From: Escallonia rubra
Taxonomy: Eukaryota > Streptophyta > Magnoliopsida > Escalloniales > Escalloniaceae
Assembly (NCBI GenBank): GCA_033065855.1
Contig: JAVXUO010000529.1
Coordinates: 186,001-250,000, forward strand
Length of the DNA: 64,000 nucleotides
Reading direction: 5' to 3'
Shown: positions 1 through 10,900 of the stretch, piece after piece
Position numbering within the stretch: position 1 is the first letter of the stretch
Layout of the letters: each line of letters begins with the position of its first letter
The notes under the pieces: generated by a model
Database searches by the model: none
The model's input: the letters and a program-made list of their open reading frames with translations, nothing else
Told to the model about the DNA's origin: nothing
Translations under genes and position numbers: made by a program

Positions 1-1490
1 AAGCCAACTTGAGAATGATACTCTATATTTCTCACAAAATCACCTCCCTCGACATATATGGCAAACTTGTCGAGATAATTATCACCGGCATAATTTGCCA
101 AAATATCATCATCCTTGCCGACATATTCTTCAAGTAATAAATTAATTTTTTAATCACGTGAAACTGTTCATGGCCTTTTCAAATTGTGGCTCTTCATCTA
201 GTGAAAATGATTTAAGCTTATTTTCTTATTTTGCATAAAATTTAAAGTTACATATGAGGTTTTCACCTCTTAACCACCATGAACTTTACCTCTTTGTCAA
301 TGCTCTGATCTTCCATCTCTTTATATTCAGCATTGACATCACCATTTATGTTCTCGCTCTCCTCCATATTTTCAAATGACTCTTCTCAATGTGTCAACTC
401 TTCGTTCTCCTTGACTTAAAAATCCTAGAACTCTTGTTTGCCATTTGTTTCCTTTGTTTCTTCAGCTTTGGAAGTGTGAAACTCGTTTTCATCCCGCATT
501 AAAGTTTCTTCCTCAAGATGTTCACGATCTTCATTTAAGAACTCATCTTCTTCCCAACTCTGTATGGACGACCCTCTACAACACTAGGAGTGCCTTCTCT
601 TCCTTTTTTTTGTCGAACTCCTTTCGACAAGCTTTTATGTGGTTTTTCACTGACTACATCCCACAAATCACATGATTTGAGATACAATGAAAGGACACTC
701 TTCATTCTCACGTAATTTGAGAACATCAATTTCTCACACCAAACATCTATTTTGGATACCTTTTTTTTTTCCTACAACCGTTGTGACTATAATATTAATG
801 CCGCAACATTTACTAGGATCGTTGTGGCTCTGATACCACTTTGTTGGAGATAAAAGTTCACTCAAACTCATACACTCACAAATATGAGTAGGACATTGAG
901 AGATCTTGAATAGAACACACATTATATCCTAAAATTTTATCTCATACTTATATACTTTTTTCTTACACTTGCACCATTCTTATACCTTTTTATAATGCTT
1001 CTTAGTTACTCTTAAACATGCAATTAAGCTACCATTAACCCACTATTATTATAAAATATTAGCATACTATTTGCATTAGCGCATAACAAATAATGCATTT
1101 GTAACTTATGCACCACTCACACACAATTTAACGATCCACTTAGATATCATGCTAATCACCACGTTAAAGAGTTAAATCAAGTTTATTTTTCAAACATATT
1201 CACCACCGAATAATTTAACCCCACCCCAACCATACCCCATAGCTAATAAAGACAATGAGCACCATTCAAGCGCAGCTACACAGACCTCCATAATCGACAA
1301 AAGAGCCCAGTGAAATCAATAGCAGTAGATTAGCAAATTGTAAGCAATGATGAGCAAGAAAGTGGTTTTGAATTAGGAAAGAGGAGGAACGAGGAAATAC
1401 TAACCCCTGTTGGAAGTAGCCAGACTACCACCTTGATCCCCAACACGGTATGAGCGATTAAAAGAGGCACCAAGGAGAACATGGTCCTGA
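1..1490 (-). mobile_element. Copia-type LTR retrotransposon fossil, 5' part
   Basis: Read on the minus strand. A 12-base match to the initiator-Met tRNA primer site (TGGTATCAGAGC) lies at 827-838. Sequence to the right (839 up to roughly 1,490, limit not found) would be the 5' LTR, and sequence to the left is internal. Just inside, around 535-729, a translation contains a stretch like the start of Copia gag (RMKSVLSLYLKSCDLWDVV). Further inward the reading is acidic, Glu-rich and broken. The element runs off the left edge, so its size, 3' LTR and age cannot be judged. The primer site is clear; the Copia assignment rests on the gag-like stretch. Confidence 0.5.
827..838 (-). other. Primer binding site, tRNA-iMet type
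   Basis: The minus strand reads TGGTATCAGAGC, the usual plant LTR-element primer site complementary to the 3' end of initiator methionine tRNA. A second copy of the same 12-mer lies at 15,411-15,422 in an unrelated element. It marks the inner border of the 5' LTR. Confidence 0.65.
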
Positions 1491-1509
1491 TGAAGCACCG
1501 AGTAACCTA

Positions 1510-1513
<4 letters not shown>

Positions 1514-1565
<52 letters not shown>
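1514..1565. repeat. (TA)n microsatellite
   Basis: An uninterrupted TA run of about 52 bp. Two more TA arrays follow at about 1,704-1,736 and 1,892-1,948, separated by a foldback element and by a duplicated 157 bp unit. Confidence 0.95.
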
Positions 1566-1567
<2 letters not shown>

Positions 1568-1568
<1 letters not shown>

Positions 1569-1700
1569 GGTCGTGATCCATTGCTAGCGCTAGCACGTTA
1601 CTAGCGCTGTTTTGCTGTCCGCTATATAATGTAGCGGACGATAATTCACCGTCCGCTACATTATATAGAGGACGGTGCTAGCGCTAGCAACGGATCAGCT

Positions 1701-1703
<3 letters not shown>
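1568..1703. mobile_element. Short foldback MITE between TA arrays
   Basis: 136 bp with 29-bp terminal inverted repeats at 1,568-1,596 and 1,675-1,703; each holds the perfect palindrome GCTAGCGCTAGC. Inside lie two inverted copies of a 23-mer beginning GTCCGCTA and ending in its complement (1,617-1,639 and 1,651-1,673), which are near-palindromes themselves. The whole unit could fold into one long hairpin. It sits between two (TA)n tracts, which fits TA-targeting elements, but a clean target duplication cannot be seen in TA-rich DNA. Family not recognised. Confidence 0.6.
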
Positions 1704-1736
<33 letters not shown>

Positions 1737-1738
<2 letters not shown>

Positions 1739-1890
1739 ATTTTATTGGCATCTTCTATGCCTTTCAAACCCCAAATCCTATTTTCTTGAATTTTTACAAT
1801 TTTAAAATAGAGCTTAATAGATGTTAAATTTTAATTGGTTACAAAATAACTTCCAATTCCATGAACTCTAACCATCCAACCCCATGATCT

Positions 1891-1955
<65 letters not shown>

Positions 1956-2106
1956 AATTGGCATCTTCTATGCCTTTCAAACCCCAAATCCTATTTTCTT
2001 GATTTTTTACAATTTTAAAATAGAGCTTAATAGATGTTAAATTTTAATTGGTTACAAAATAACTTCCAATTCCATGAACTCTAACCATCCAACCCCATGA
2101 TCTCCA
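1737..2106. repeat. Direct duplication of a 157-bp unit around a TA array
   Basis: 1,737-1,893 and 1,950-2,106 are almost identical, with only a few differences in the bases I compared. They are separated by a (TA)n tract of about 56 bp. Both begin GGATTT and end at CCATGATCTCCA. No coding sense was seen. Confidence 0.9.
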
Positions 2107-2634
2107 TTCTTCCATTTCACAATTAATTAATATCATTTAGTTCCGTACATAACAAAACATTTTAATTAACACCCTTCCCATGCATAACACAGGATTTTAG
2201 CTAGTAAACACTTAAAAGAAAAGTAGGAGTGGAGCCCTTGACTGTATGATTCACAAATTGTTTAAATGTTTTATGTTATGTTTAAATATTCACACACGTG
2301 TCTTGTTTAGTATTTGCAGGACATAACTATTTGATTTCTCGAATCTTCAAATATTGCATTCTATAATTTAGGATTCCATTGTACTAAGATATACGTACAT
2401 ATGTGTGCAAATGTATGTACTATGTACCCCTAAACATATACGTATATACATATATGCAAATATGAGGTGGATTTTTATGTGTATGCGGGTTTGTGCGTAT
2501 TTGGATGTAAATAATAGAGAAGCATTATCTATGCGATTCTTTTCTCTAAAATTTATGTTGGAAAACAACTTAGATTACATCAAGTTTTTTTTCCATCCAA
2601 ATGCAAACGAAAAGTAAGTTTTTCTAAGGAATTA

Positions 2635-2925
2635 GTCCGAGTGTATGGTAGAGGAGGGGGAAAGCCAACAAACCTTGAAAACGGTGCTATCCCAAACACT
2701 GTCACCATGGAAGCAACTTCTTTAGTAGTTCATATGCTAAACTCATTCGAGTAATAATGCATTTCTTCTATCCAACATCGTCACTAGAACTGCAGCCACG
2801 AGCCATAAAGACTTTGTTAATTAACTTAGTCATCATGATCCTATATTATTACCAGTTTATAATGCAACTGCCACCATAACTTATCGTGCTTATCAAGCGC
2901 TAAAACGTTCAGTTTCACGTCAAGT
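2635..2925 (+). pseudogene. Aspartic protease 5' fragment (nepenthesin-like)
   Basis: The 5' leader (GAGGAGGGGGAAAGCCAA block) and the start context CACCATGGAAGCAACTTC at 2,704-2,721 match the intact paralogs. Signal-peptide and propeptide sequence then continues to about 2,925 with frame breaks, and homology stops well before either catalytic motif. The region upstream (about 2,390-2,635) also matches the paralogs. Its closest partner is the fragment at 55,510-55,737 on the opposite strand, as expected for the outermost copy of the inverted duplication. Non-functional. Confidence 0.75.
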
Positions 2926-3068
2926 TTGAACCAAAATCAAAGAGATAATAAATATGTGCATACAACTTTAGGTTTTCTAAAAAAAATTCCACGAATTGAC
3001 AACTATGATCAATTGAGGCAAAAATTAAAAGTCAAAATTCAAAGATGATATCTATACTTCTATATCTA

Positions 3069-3549
3069 TCTATACTACTTATAATGAAAATACATTTTTT
3101 TCATTTTTGGTGTTACACTGAAAGTGATTCTGGTGACAACACGTGTCCAAAATGAGGGTAAAATCGTAAAATACCTTTTTACTGTTACATAACTACTTAC
3201 CTATAACGGTGACAATTGGCATTCCAAGAAAATCTTTAAAAAGTGACACGAAATAAAAATCTTAATTGGTAACTTATTTTGGGCACGTGTCAGAAAATAT
3301 AGTTTAGTTTTCACAAGTTAAAATTCATCAGAAAATATAGTTAAAAAAAACTTAAAGTTCAAGTTTGATACGATAATAATATTTTCCTAACTTATTTTTG
3401 GACATGTATAGCTAACTTATTTTTCTGTTATTTAAGATTCACTGAATATGATAATAAACACGTATACGTGATGTTTGATTTTTATTAAATAAAATTTATA
3501 CTATTAATTTTATTTTTCGCACAGACATCGCGTGTGCCGCGGTGACTAG
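3069..3549 (+). mobile_element. Non-autonomous Helitron
   Basis: 481 bp with a TC start (TCTATACTACTTATAATG) preceded by A and a CTAG end followed by T, as expected for Helitron insertion between A and T. Just before the end lies a short hairpin, GCACA-loop-TGTGC at about 3,518-3,536, then CCGCGGTGACTAG. There is no coding capacity, no inverted repeat and no target duplication. It lies between the protease fragment at 2.7 kb and the full-length copy at 4.5 kb. The ends are convincing; no Rep/helicase gene is present here. Confidence 0.7.
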
Positions 3550-4453
3550 TTGGCCATAAAAGGAAGGTTTGGCAATAAACTAAATGAGATTGGAAATTGA
3601 CGATTTTTCTTTAATTTGTGTCAATAATCATACTGTGATTCGAATCTTCAATTTCATGCCAAAACGGAAAGGCCGTGCTAGGATGATGGAATAATAATTT
3701 AAAAGTTAATCTATTAAAAAATCTAAAAAATATGAAGATGACATGTAGGATGAGACATAGGATTTCAAATCGACTATTACCGAGAATAAAGGAGGTCGAA
3801 AGTTATTAAAGCTCTCAAGAACGGACACTTAATATTTTTTATTGAGAAACTTACACGTAAGATTCTTTTGGATGCAAGATTGTGGTGTGTGTGGTTAGTA
3901 GTACATGTGTTATAAATATTTTCTCGTTTTTGCATCAAAGATCAAGCTTCATCATACACATTCAATATGTGAATCCTTCGCAGATTGTTTCAATGTTGTA
4001 ATCTAGTACGTTGAGTCACAATATTTAGGATTTCTGATTCACATATTGCTTAAATTTTGTAATCTAGTAAATTGGGTCAAATGCACTATGGATTTATGCT
4101 ATGGATATAATTACACATGTATTGTTTATTATTTTCTGCACATTCTTATTTCATTTGTCATCTCTTTACATATTTTGTTTGGAATTCCATTGTAGTAAGA
4201 AAGATATAATGTATATACTATTTGTATGTGTGTGGGGTTACGTGTGTATATGTATTCTAAATAAGGAGAAGCATCATCAAAATGCGATTCTTTTCTCTCA
4301 AATCACGTGGATTCTAATAATATCTAGAGGAAGCTTTAACGAAAGTGTTGAAAAATAGAAGTCCATTTCTTTGGAAAACAATTTAGATTACGTCAAGTTT
4401 TATTCTAACCAAATCGAAAAGAAAAGTGGGTATTTTTGAGGAATTAGTTGGAG

Positions 4454-4465
4454 TATATATATATA
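4454..4465 (+). promoter_or_regulatory. Probable TATA box of protease copy
   Basis: TATATATATATA lies about 42 bp before the first possible ATG (4,507) and 60 bp before the better-context ATG (4,525). The intact inverted paralog has the same element at 54,021-54,031. A start site some 30 bp downstream would leave a very short 5' UTR, so this is a candidate only. Confidence 0.4.
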
Positions 4466-4506
4466 GTAGAGGAGGAGGAAAGCCAATAAACCCTAAAAAC
4501 AGTTTT

Positions 4507-5853
4507 ATGCCAAACATTGTCACCATGGAAGCAACTTCTTTATTAGCTCGTAACGCTAAACTCGCTCTAGTAATCGTGGCATCTCTTGTATACACCATCA
4601 TTCCTAGTTCTTCAGCCACAAGTCCTTTAGGCTTTGAAACTCAACTCATTCATCATGATTCCATATTTTCACCATTTTATAACGCAACTGCCACCATAAC
4701 TGACCGTGCTGATCAAGCACTAAAACGTTCCATTTCACGTTTATCCTATTTAAAAGCACTCACCATGGTAGAAACTCCAGAAGATGTTCGAGCAATTATT
4801 TTTGGAGGCGCTGGTTCCTTTTATGTTAGTATGTCCATTGGTGAGCCGAGAGTTCGTCAGTTGGTGGTGATGGACACAGGAAGTGATCATCTGTGGGTTC
4901 AGTGCATTCCATGCATCGGATGTAACACAAATAATTGCTTATTTGATCCTTCCAAATCTTCAACATATTATCCACTACCTTGCAATTACAATTCTTATTG
5001 TGCTGCACATTGCGATCACCAAAGGAATGAATGCACATTCTCACAATCATATGCCGATGGAACCTTCAGCTCTGGGAACTATGCCAAAGAAAAGTTTCGG
5101 TTTGCTATACCTAACGAAGGATAAAAAATTCTACTTAATGTGATGTTTGGTTGTGGACGTGTTGTGCGTGAGCCTAATCACGAAGTAAATGGGGTTATGG
5201 GACTTGGTAATGGACATTTATCTCTGGCTAGACAACAAGGTATGAAGTTTTCATACTGCATTGGCAACATTAATGATCGAAACTATATACACAACAAACT
5301 GATTCTTGGGAATGGGGCTAGATTATTAGGCGGTTCGACACCACTTGATTTGTATGCTGACTTGTACTATCTAACACTAGAAAGCATAAGTTTTGATGGT
5401 CGGAACCTTGCAATTAGCCCAACGGTATTTCAAAGAACGCAGCAGGGGAATGGTGGAGTATTGATAGATTCAGGAGCAGAATTGACTTACCTTGTTCATG
5501 ATGCATATGAAGCCCTTAGAAGTGCAGTGGAACTGATATTGAATGGAGCGTTGGCACGAGCGACTATCCCCAATCAACAGACACGATTGTGCTACTTTGG
5601 TAGTTTGAGTCAAATCCGTACTCCATTTCCGGTGGTTAGATTTCATTTTAGTGAAGGAGCTACTTTGGAGTTAGGCGTAGAAAACATGTTCCAAGCCGTC
5701 GGGAATGGAATAATTTGCTTGAGTGTGGATACAGCTGATGGGAAGACGCCAAGGGATGTTACTATCATAGGGCTCTTTATGCAACAAAATCATAACATTG
5801 GGTATGACCTTTTGGCAAAGAGGCTTTACTTCAAAAAGAATGGCTGCCAATGA
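4507..5853 (+). pseudogene. Aspartic protease, full length with one premature stop
   Basis: A nepenthesin/CDR1-like A1B aspartic protease without introns. The frame opens upstream at 4,426, but the family start is the ATG at 4,507 or, in the strong context ACCATGG, at 4,525; a signal peptide (KLALVIVASLVYTIIP) follows. First catalytic motif DTGS lies in VVMDTGSDHLWVQC; a Cys-rich nepenthesin insert and the flap YADG follow. The second motif is DSGA in VLIDSGAELTYL, and the C-terminal IIGLFMQQNHNIGYDL is present. The frame is closed once: TAA at 5,122-5,124 stands where the intact paralog has a serine codon (TCA). The remaining 237 codons are open, so the loss is recent. A truncated product would lack the second catalytic Asp. 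Read-through or an allelic intact form is possible. Confidence 0.85.
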
Positions 5854-5945
5854 GGCTAGTTGACTCATATATGCTTGGCGTTTTTATCTAGCACATCCAA
5901 CAGTGTGACAATCTTCATTTCGTAACTTCAGTTCTTGTTTTAAGA

Positions 5946-5951
5946 AATAAA
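5946..5951 (+). promoter_or_regulatory. Poly(A) signal candidate
   Basis: AATAAA about 93 bp after the protease stop codon. The same hexamer is conserved at the matching place (52,536-52,541, minus) in the intact inverted paralog. Confidence 0.4.
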
Positions 5952-6248
5952 TAACTTTTTCAGCTTATTGCATTTTGTTTCTCATCAAGAGGTAGTAATA
6001 TTTTTAGTTGAGTGCTTATATGTTTGTGAAATTTACAGCATAAACATTTAAATTGCATCACACTGTTAAAGACTAGACCTAGGGTTTTATCCATAGTTCT
6101 TTTCCTGCTTGTTTGTTCACCTTATCATTTTACTTTTGTTTCACGTTGCCCTTAAACCATCAGTCATTCGGTAATTTGTCAGCTGAGTTACTTTAGCAAT
6201 ATGTGTCATGGAAATAATGTCAAAGGAATTGGAGTGAAGCCATCAAAC

Positions 6249-7950
6249 GGGTCTGTTTAAAATCACTTCCAGTTTTGGTTTTCTATTTTCAAAAAAATAA
6301 AGACCAAAATCAATTTATTTTAAAAAAAAACAAGGGTAAATTACACACGGCACCCCTGAAGTTTTCCCTAAACTACACACGGCTCCGCCTATCTTTTTTT
6401 ATTACACTCCACTCCCTAAGGTTTGTACCCGCATTTCATGAAGCTACACAAATCTGACGGGAACCCTAACTCCGTTTTGAGATTCCCTGACAAATTATTT
6501 TTGTTTTTTTTATACCCAAACTACCTTCCCTTTGTTGAGTCAAAATCAAGCTTATCATTTTGGGTTTTTAAATATTCAAGAATTTAAATTGTATAACTAA
6601 CAATGTATGTTGTACAACCAACAATTCCGGCAACAATTATGGCAACACCAATTGCTGCCAACACAGTCAATTCCACCGGAATTAGCATCAAGGCCACCAA
6701 GCCTACACTGACAACACCGTTCGGCCACCAATCACAACCCACCAACAACCCCACCTACGGCCATCACACAGCCCCGCACCACCACCTACTGACCGACCAC
6801 CACCATGACCACCACCCAACAACACTGCCGACAACGCCTCACCCGGCAACACCCTGCAGCCACCAAATGATACCCACCAACACCTACTGACAGGTCACCA
6901 CCGCAAACCACTACAACCCAACACCGCCGGTAACACCCTCTATGTGTGTGTGTGCACGCGCGTGTGTGTAAGAGAGAGAGAGAAAGATAGTGGAGACCAC
7001 ATTGCCCCGTCGAGAACCACCACCGCTGCCGCACCTACATATTGATCTGGGTCACCCACCACCAACCACGGCCATCCCGGCACACCCACAACTGTTAACA
7101 ACCACCATTCATAAAACCCAAGGGCCACCCACCACCACCCACGCATCCGGTCTTGAGTCAACAGACCCACCAATGGCCACCACATTACCCCACCACGACC
7201 CACCACTGCCAGCCCATCCATATATAAATCCGGCCCACCCACGGCCACCTCGTCACACCCACATGCCACAACCACCAACGACCATCAATCTAACAAACTG
7301 GGATACCTTGCTCCTTGGTGGGTTACACGTTTTTGCTCTAGCCTCAAGGTCAAGGGTTCAGGACATGGTAGAAAGAGGGAGAGGAAGAGGGAAAAAAATG
7401 ACCAATAAAATTTGTGAGGGCAAAAATGTCCTTTTGCTTCAAATCGTTAACACCGTCAGAAAAATCGAGAGTTAGAGAGCGGAGTATAATAAAAAAAGAT
7501 AGGTGGAGCTGTGTGTAGTTTAGGGCAAGGGGTGCCATGTGTAATTTACCAAAAAAACAAATAGGTGTTTGATTACCCAGTTTTTTTATTTTTTACTTTT
7601 GAGTTTTTCTTTTGGGTGTTTGATTATCTAGTTTTTATTTTGAATTTCTTCTTTGGTGGTAGTTATGGTGGCAGTGGCAGTGCACGTGGCGGTGGCCGAC
7701 TGGTTGTGGTGGCCGGAGGCTGTGGGTGGTCACGGGTAGTGGTGGTGGTGGCGGTGGGGGGGGGGGGGGGTGGTGGTCTTAAAACAAAAATCAAAACCGA
7801 AAGCCCAAAACTCCAAAATGGGAGTTTTAAAAAACAGTACTGTTTTAAAAAATGGTTTTCAAAATCGAAGGGAAACAATAAATGAAAATTGTGTGCTAAA
7901 CACGTTTTTTCTCTCAAAATTGGAAACTTAAATGTTACCAAACGCTACCT
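6249..7950. mobile_element. hAT-like MITE (copy A), split by a Mutator-like element
   Basis: Left part 6,249-6,333 and right part 7,552-7,950 together match the MITEs at 18,838-19,316 and 37,063-37,486, in reverse orientation. Ends are of the type GGGTCTGTTT... and ...CCAAACGCTACCT. The core (7,650-7,790) is GGT/GGC-rich, with a G run. A Mutator-like element at 6,334-7,551 interrupts it, flanked by a 9-bp duplication. The MITE lies inside the left arm of the inverted protease duplication and is absent from the right arm, so it inserted after the duplication. There are no coding genes. Confidence 0.7.
6334..7551. mobile_element. Mutator-like (MULE-type) non-autonomous element
   Basis: 1,218 bp. 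The terminal inverted repeats run for roughly 80-100 bp: the left begins GGGTAAATTACACACGGCAC, and the right end reads the same inverted with a few changes. Both sides carry the 9-bp duplication AAAAAACAA (6,325-6,333 and 7,552-7,560), the MULE target length. The interior (6,610-7,290) is CCA/CAC-rich and gives Pro/Thr/His-rich translations on one strand and Gly/Val/Trp-rich ones on the other. I see no transposase. Captured host sequence is possible but not shown; the open frames there look like low-complexity artefacts. Confidence 0.75.
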
Positions 7951-7959
7951 AAGTTAATT

Positions 7960-8945
7960 TATCTAAGACACACAACGACCAAGAAAAGGACCACAATCAA
8001 GACAGCCATATATCACGTGGGCCACCTCAACCGAAGCCCCAAACCAGATATATGTAAATAAAATAAAAAAGAGGACCCGATTAATAGTATCATAAAAGAG
8101 GAGTCACGAAGGAAGCCCCTAGTCATAACTAGACTAATTATTTGACTAGACTAATAAAAAGTTAGTTGGGTTTCATTTAGATAATATTGGGATGGATTTC
8201 ATGTGAGATGGTTATCCCCCAAGATTTGGGATAAAATCGTATCATATAAAGTGATAAAATCGGCCGGTGAATATTTTTGTTATGATTAACAGGCTAGTAA
8301 AGGGCACTATAGACTTTTTATTTAACTTGGTTATTATCTATTTTTAGAAGTTATATACACGGAAAAAGTCTTCCTTATCATCTCATAGCCACATACCTCT
8401 ATAAATAGGTCACTTGGGCGATAGAAAAAGGGACTTCTGCTTGGAGAGAAAAATTCTAGAGACCTTGTGACGGAGAACACTCCTTTTCTATACTGAGTCT
8501 AGCCTATTTCTGGTCGGTAATCCCTCTTCTGGCTTCATCACATCGTGGATTCGCCCCAACCTCCCATTGAGCAATCTACGCGAGCCAAATAGAAGGTACT
8601 ATTTATTCTAAACCTTTAGTCTTTCACTTGCATTTCTAGGTTGTAATTTAGGATCGAGTCTTAGACTCATTACCTAATCCATGCGACCATATTTTAGTCT
8701 TAAAATAAAAATGATGAAAATAGGATCTACAATCCTGATACAAATAGAAGTCTAATAGTATTAGAACTTTATTAAAATTACAACTCTATTTAAATTAGAA
8801 TTCTAACATAGCTAGAAGTTTTGGTCCACTAAAACTCTACTCTCGCTCGACTAGAATAGGTCGAGCCCATTTAGGTTATTAGCAAATAAGACAAAATCTA
8901 GGTTGATTCCTGTAAGATCGGGAGACAACCTAGATTTTGGTTACA
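7960..8945 (+). mobile_element. LTR-like block (fossil), left arm copy
   Basis: Matches 51,085-52,330 on the opposite strand. It contains a promoter-like CTCTATAAATAGGTCAC at about 8,397-8,413 followed by leader-like sequence, and no coding frame, as expected for a solo LTR or LTR fragment. The left copy is shorter than the right by some hundreds of bases. Because both arms carry it at the same place, the insertion predates the inverted duplication. Family not determined. Confidence 0.45.
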
Positions 8946-9224
8946 CACACGCACGCGCATATATATATATATAATTGTTATGTTCATGGGGGTAAACGGG
9001 AGAATGTAAATTTTAGTTATACATGTATATACATTAAAATGTACGCACATATATGTGTGTGGGGTTATTTTTGTATTTGTATACTAAACAAAAACATATA
9101 TGGATCTTAATGATCTCTATAGGAAGCTTTAACTAAAATGTTCAAAAATAAATGCCCATTTCTTGAGAAAACAATTTAGATTACGTCAAGTTTTATACCA
9201 ACCAGATTGAAGAGAAAAGTGCGT

Positions 9225-9861
9225 ATTTAGGAATTAGTTGGAGTATATATTTAGAGGGGGAGGAATGCCAAAATACCCTGAAAACAGTGTTATGCCAAAC
9301 TTTGTCACCATTGAAACAACCTCTTTATTAGCTCATGACGCTAAACTCACTCTAGCAATCATGAAATCACTTGTATACACCATCGTCACTACTTCGGCAG
9401 CCACGATTCCTATAGGCTTTGAAAATCAACTCATTCATCATGGTTGTATATGATCGGCATTTTGTAATGAAACTGCTATCATAAGTGATCATGCTGATCA
9501 AGCGCTAAAACGTTCGATTTCACTTCGATCCTATTTATAGGCAGTCACCATGGAAGAAACTCCAAAAGATGTCCGCGAAGTTACTGTTGCAGCATTGGTT
9601 CCTTTTATGGTAGTATGTTCATTGGAGAGCCAAAAGTTTATAAGTTCTTGGTGATGGACACATGAAGTGATCATGTGTGTGTTCGGTGCATTCCATGCGT
9701 CGGATGTCACACAAGTAATCCCTTATTTGATCCTTTAAAATCTTTTACATGTTTAATCCACTACCATGCAATCAAGATCCTTATTGTGCTGCAAACTACG
9801 ACCACCAATCGACTAAATGCACATTCTCACAATTATATGCCGATGGAACCTTCAACTCAGG
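9225..9861 (+). pseudogene. Aspartic protease 5' fragment cut by a CACTA end
   Basis: Start at ATG 9,292 (MPNFVTIETTSLLAHDAK), then signal peptide, propeptide, the Cys-rich insert and the region around the flap (YADGTFNSG). It carries stop codons and frame changes throughout. The first catalytic motif is degraded: the glycine codon of DTGS has become a stop (DT*S near 9,655). Homology ends exactly where CACTACAAGG begins at 9,862. It pairs with the fragment at 50,505-50,746 (minus). Non-functional. Confidence 0.8.
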
Positions 9862-10215
9862 CACTACAAGGAAAACGGTCTTTAGCGACGGATTTTTAGC
9901 GACAAACCATAATCCGTTGCCAAAAAGGCATATTTTGTCGGTAAAAACATTTAACAACAGATATTCACGATGGTTCTTTTACCGACGGAATATCTGTCGC
10001 AATTTTTTTTATCCAATTTTCTATTCTCGCTTGAATTTTTAAAATTTTTTTGAACAATATTTAGCAATAGGGTTTTGGCGACGGAACACATTCCGTCGCT
10101 AAAAGTGCCTTTTGGCGACCGAACTTGTCTGTCACTAAAAAGCCGTCGCTAAAGTTATTGTATAATGTGATGGACTTTTAGCGGCGGATAATTCCATCGC
10201 AAAAAGTCATTTCAA
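9862..10215 (+). mobile_element. CACTA (En/Spm) transposon, left terminus
   Basis: Starts CACTACAAGGAAAAC, the CACTA terminal motif. Subterminal repeats of the type TTTAGCGACGGA / CCGTCGCTAAA in both orientations follow to about 10,215. It lies in the protease fragment. No matching right terminus with the same 3-bp flank was found nearby, and no transposase is recognised, so this looks like a truncated or deleted element. Confidence 0.7.
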
Positions 10216-10239
10216 ATTTTTTGAAAACGACTATTATTT

Positions 10240-10900
10240 GACTCTCTCCTATCATTTATTATTAGAAAATTCGTTGGTAAAATTTACCCTATATTTGTAA
10301 ACTTTATAAAACTAAGAGGCCAATCATACTCCTTATAAAACTCTACCTAATCACCACACTTATACATTAGGCCCTAATTTTTATTATTATCACCTCAAAA
10401 GCACTTTAAAATAACATGATTTTTAGAACTATATCTTTGTGCTACGTAGTTTTTTTTAGGAATCTCCTCATTCTGACACGTAAGCTTCATCTTTGCATGT
10501 GGTAGTTCCCCAATCTCTTCATTTAGTGTCATAACTTTTTTGAATTGGATATAGAAGATTTAAGAATCCTATTTGTTTTGGTGTTTTTTTGTTTTTTGTT
10601 TTTACCTTATTTAACTCTTTCCTATGATTTATTATTAAAAAATTCATAAGTATAATTTGTTCTATATTTGTAAAATTTATAAAACTAAGAAATCAATCAT
10701 ACACCTCACTAAACTCTACGTAATCATTATACTTATACATTAGGCCTTAGTTTTTATTATTAAAACCTCAAAAGTACTTTAAAATAACAATATAAAATCT
10801 CAAAATTATAAAATGTGATATATTCCCTACTTACTAACTCTTTATTATGATTTTATTTTTAAAGAATTTATAAGTAATATTGTTTAGAACACGTAAGATT
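10240..10900. repeat. Degenerate direct repeat of about 365 bp
   Basis: About 10,240-10,440 recurs at about 10,610-10,810. Shared landmarks are TTTATTATTA..AAATTC, AAACTTTATAAAACTAAGA, TATACATTAGGCC and CACTTTAAAATAACA-like runs. AT-rich, no coding frame. It may be the interior of the CACTA element whose end is at 9,862. Confidence 0.6.

Noticed and set aside
6603-7475. Pro/Thr-rich readings inside the Mutator-like element as captured genes
   Set aside because: Triplet-like low complexity; no recognisable host domain or exon border.
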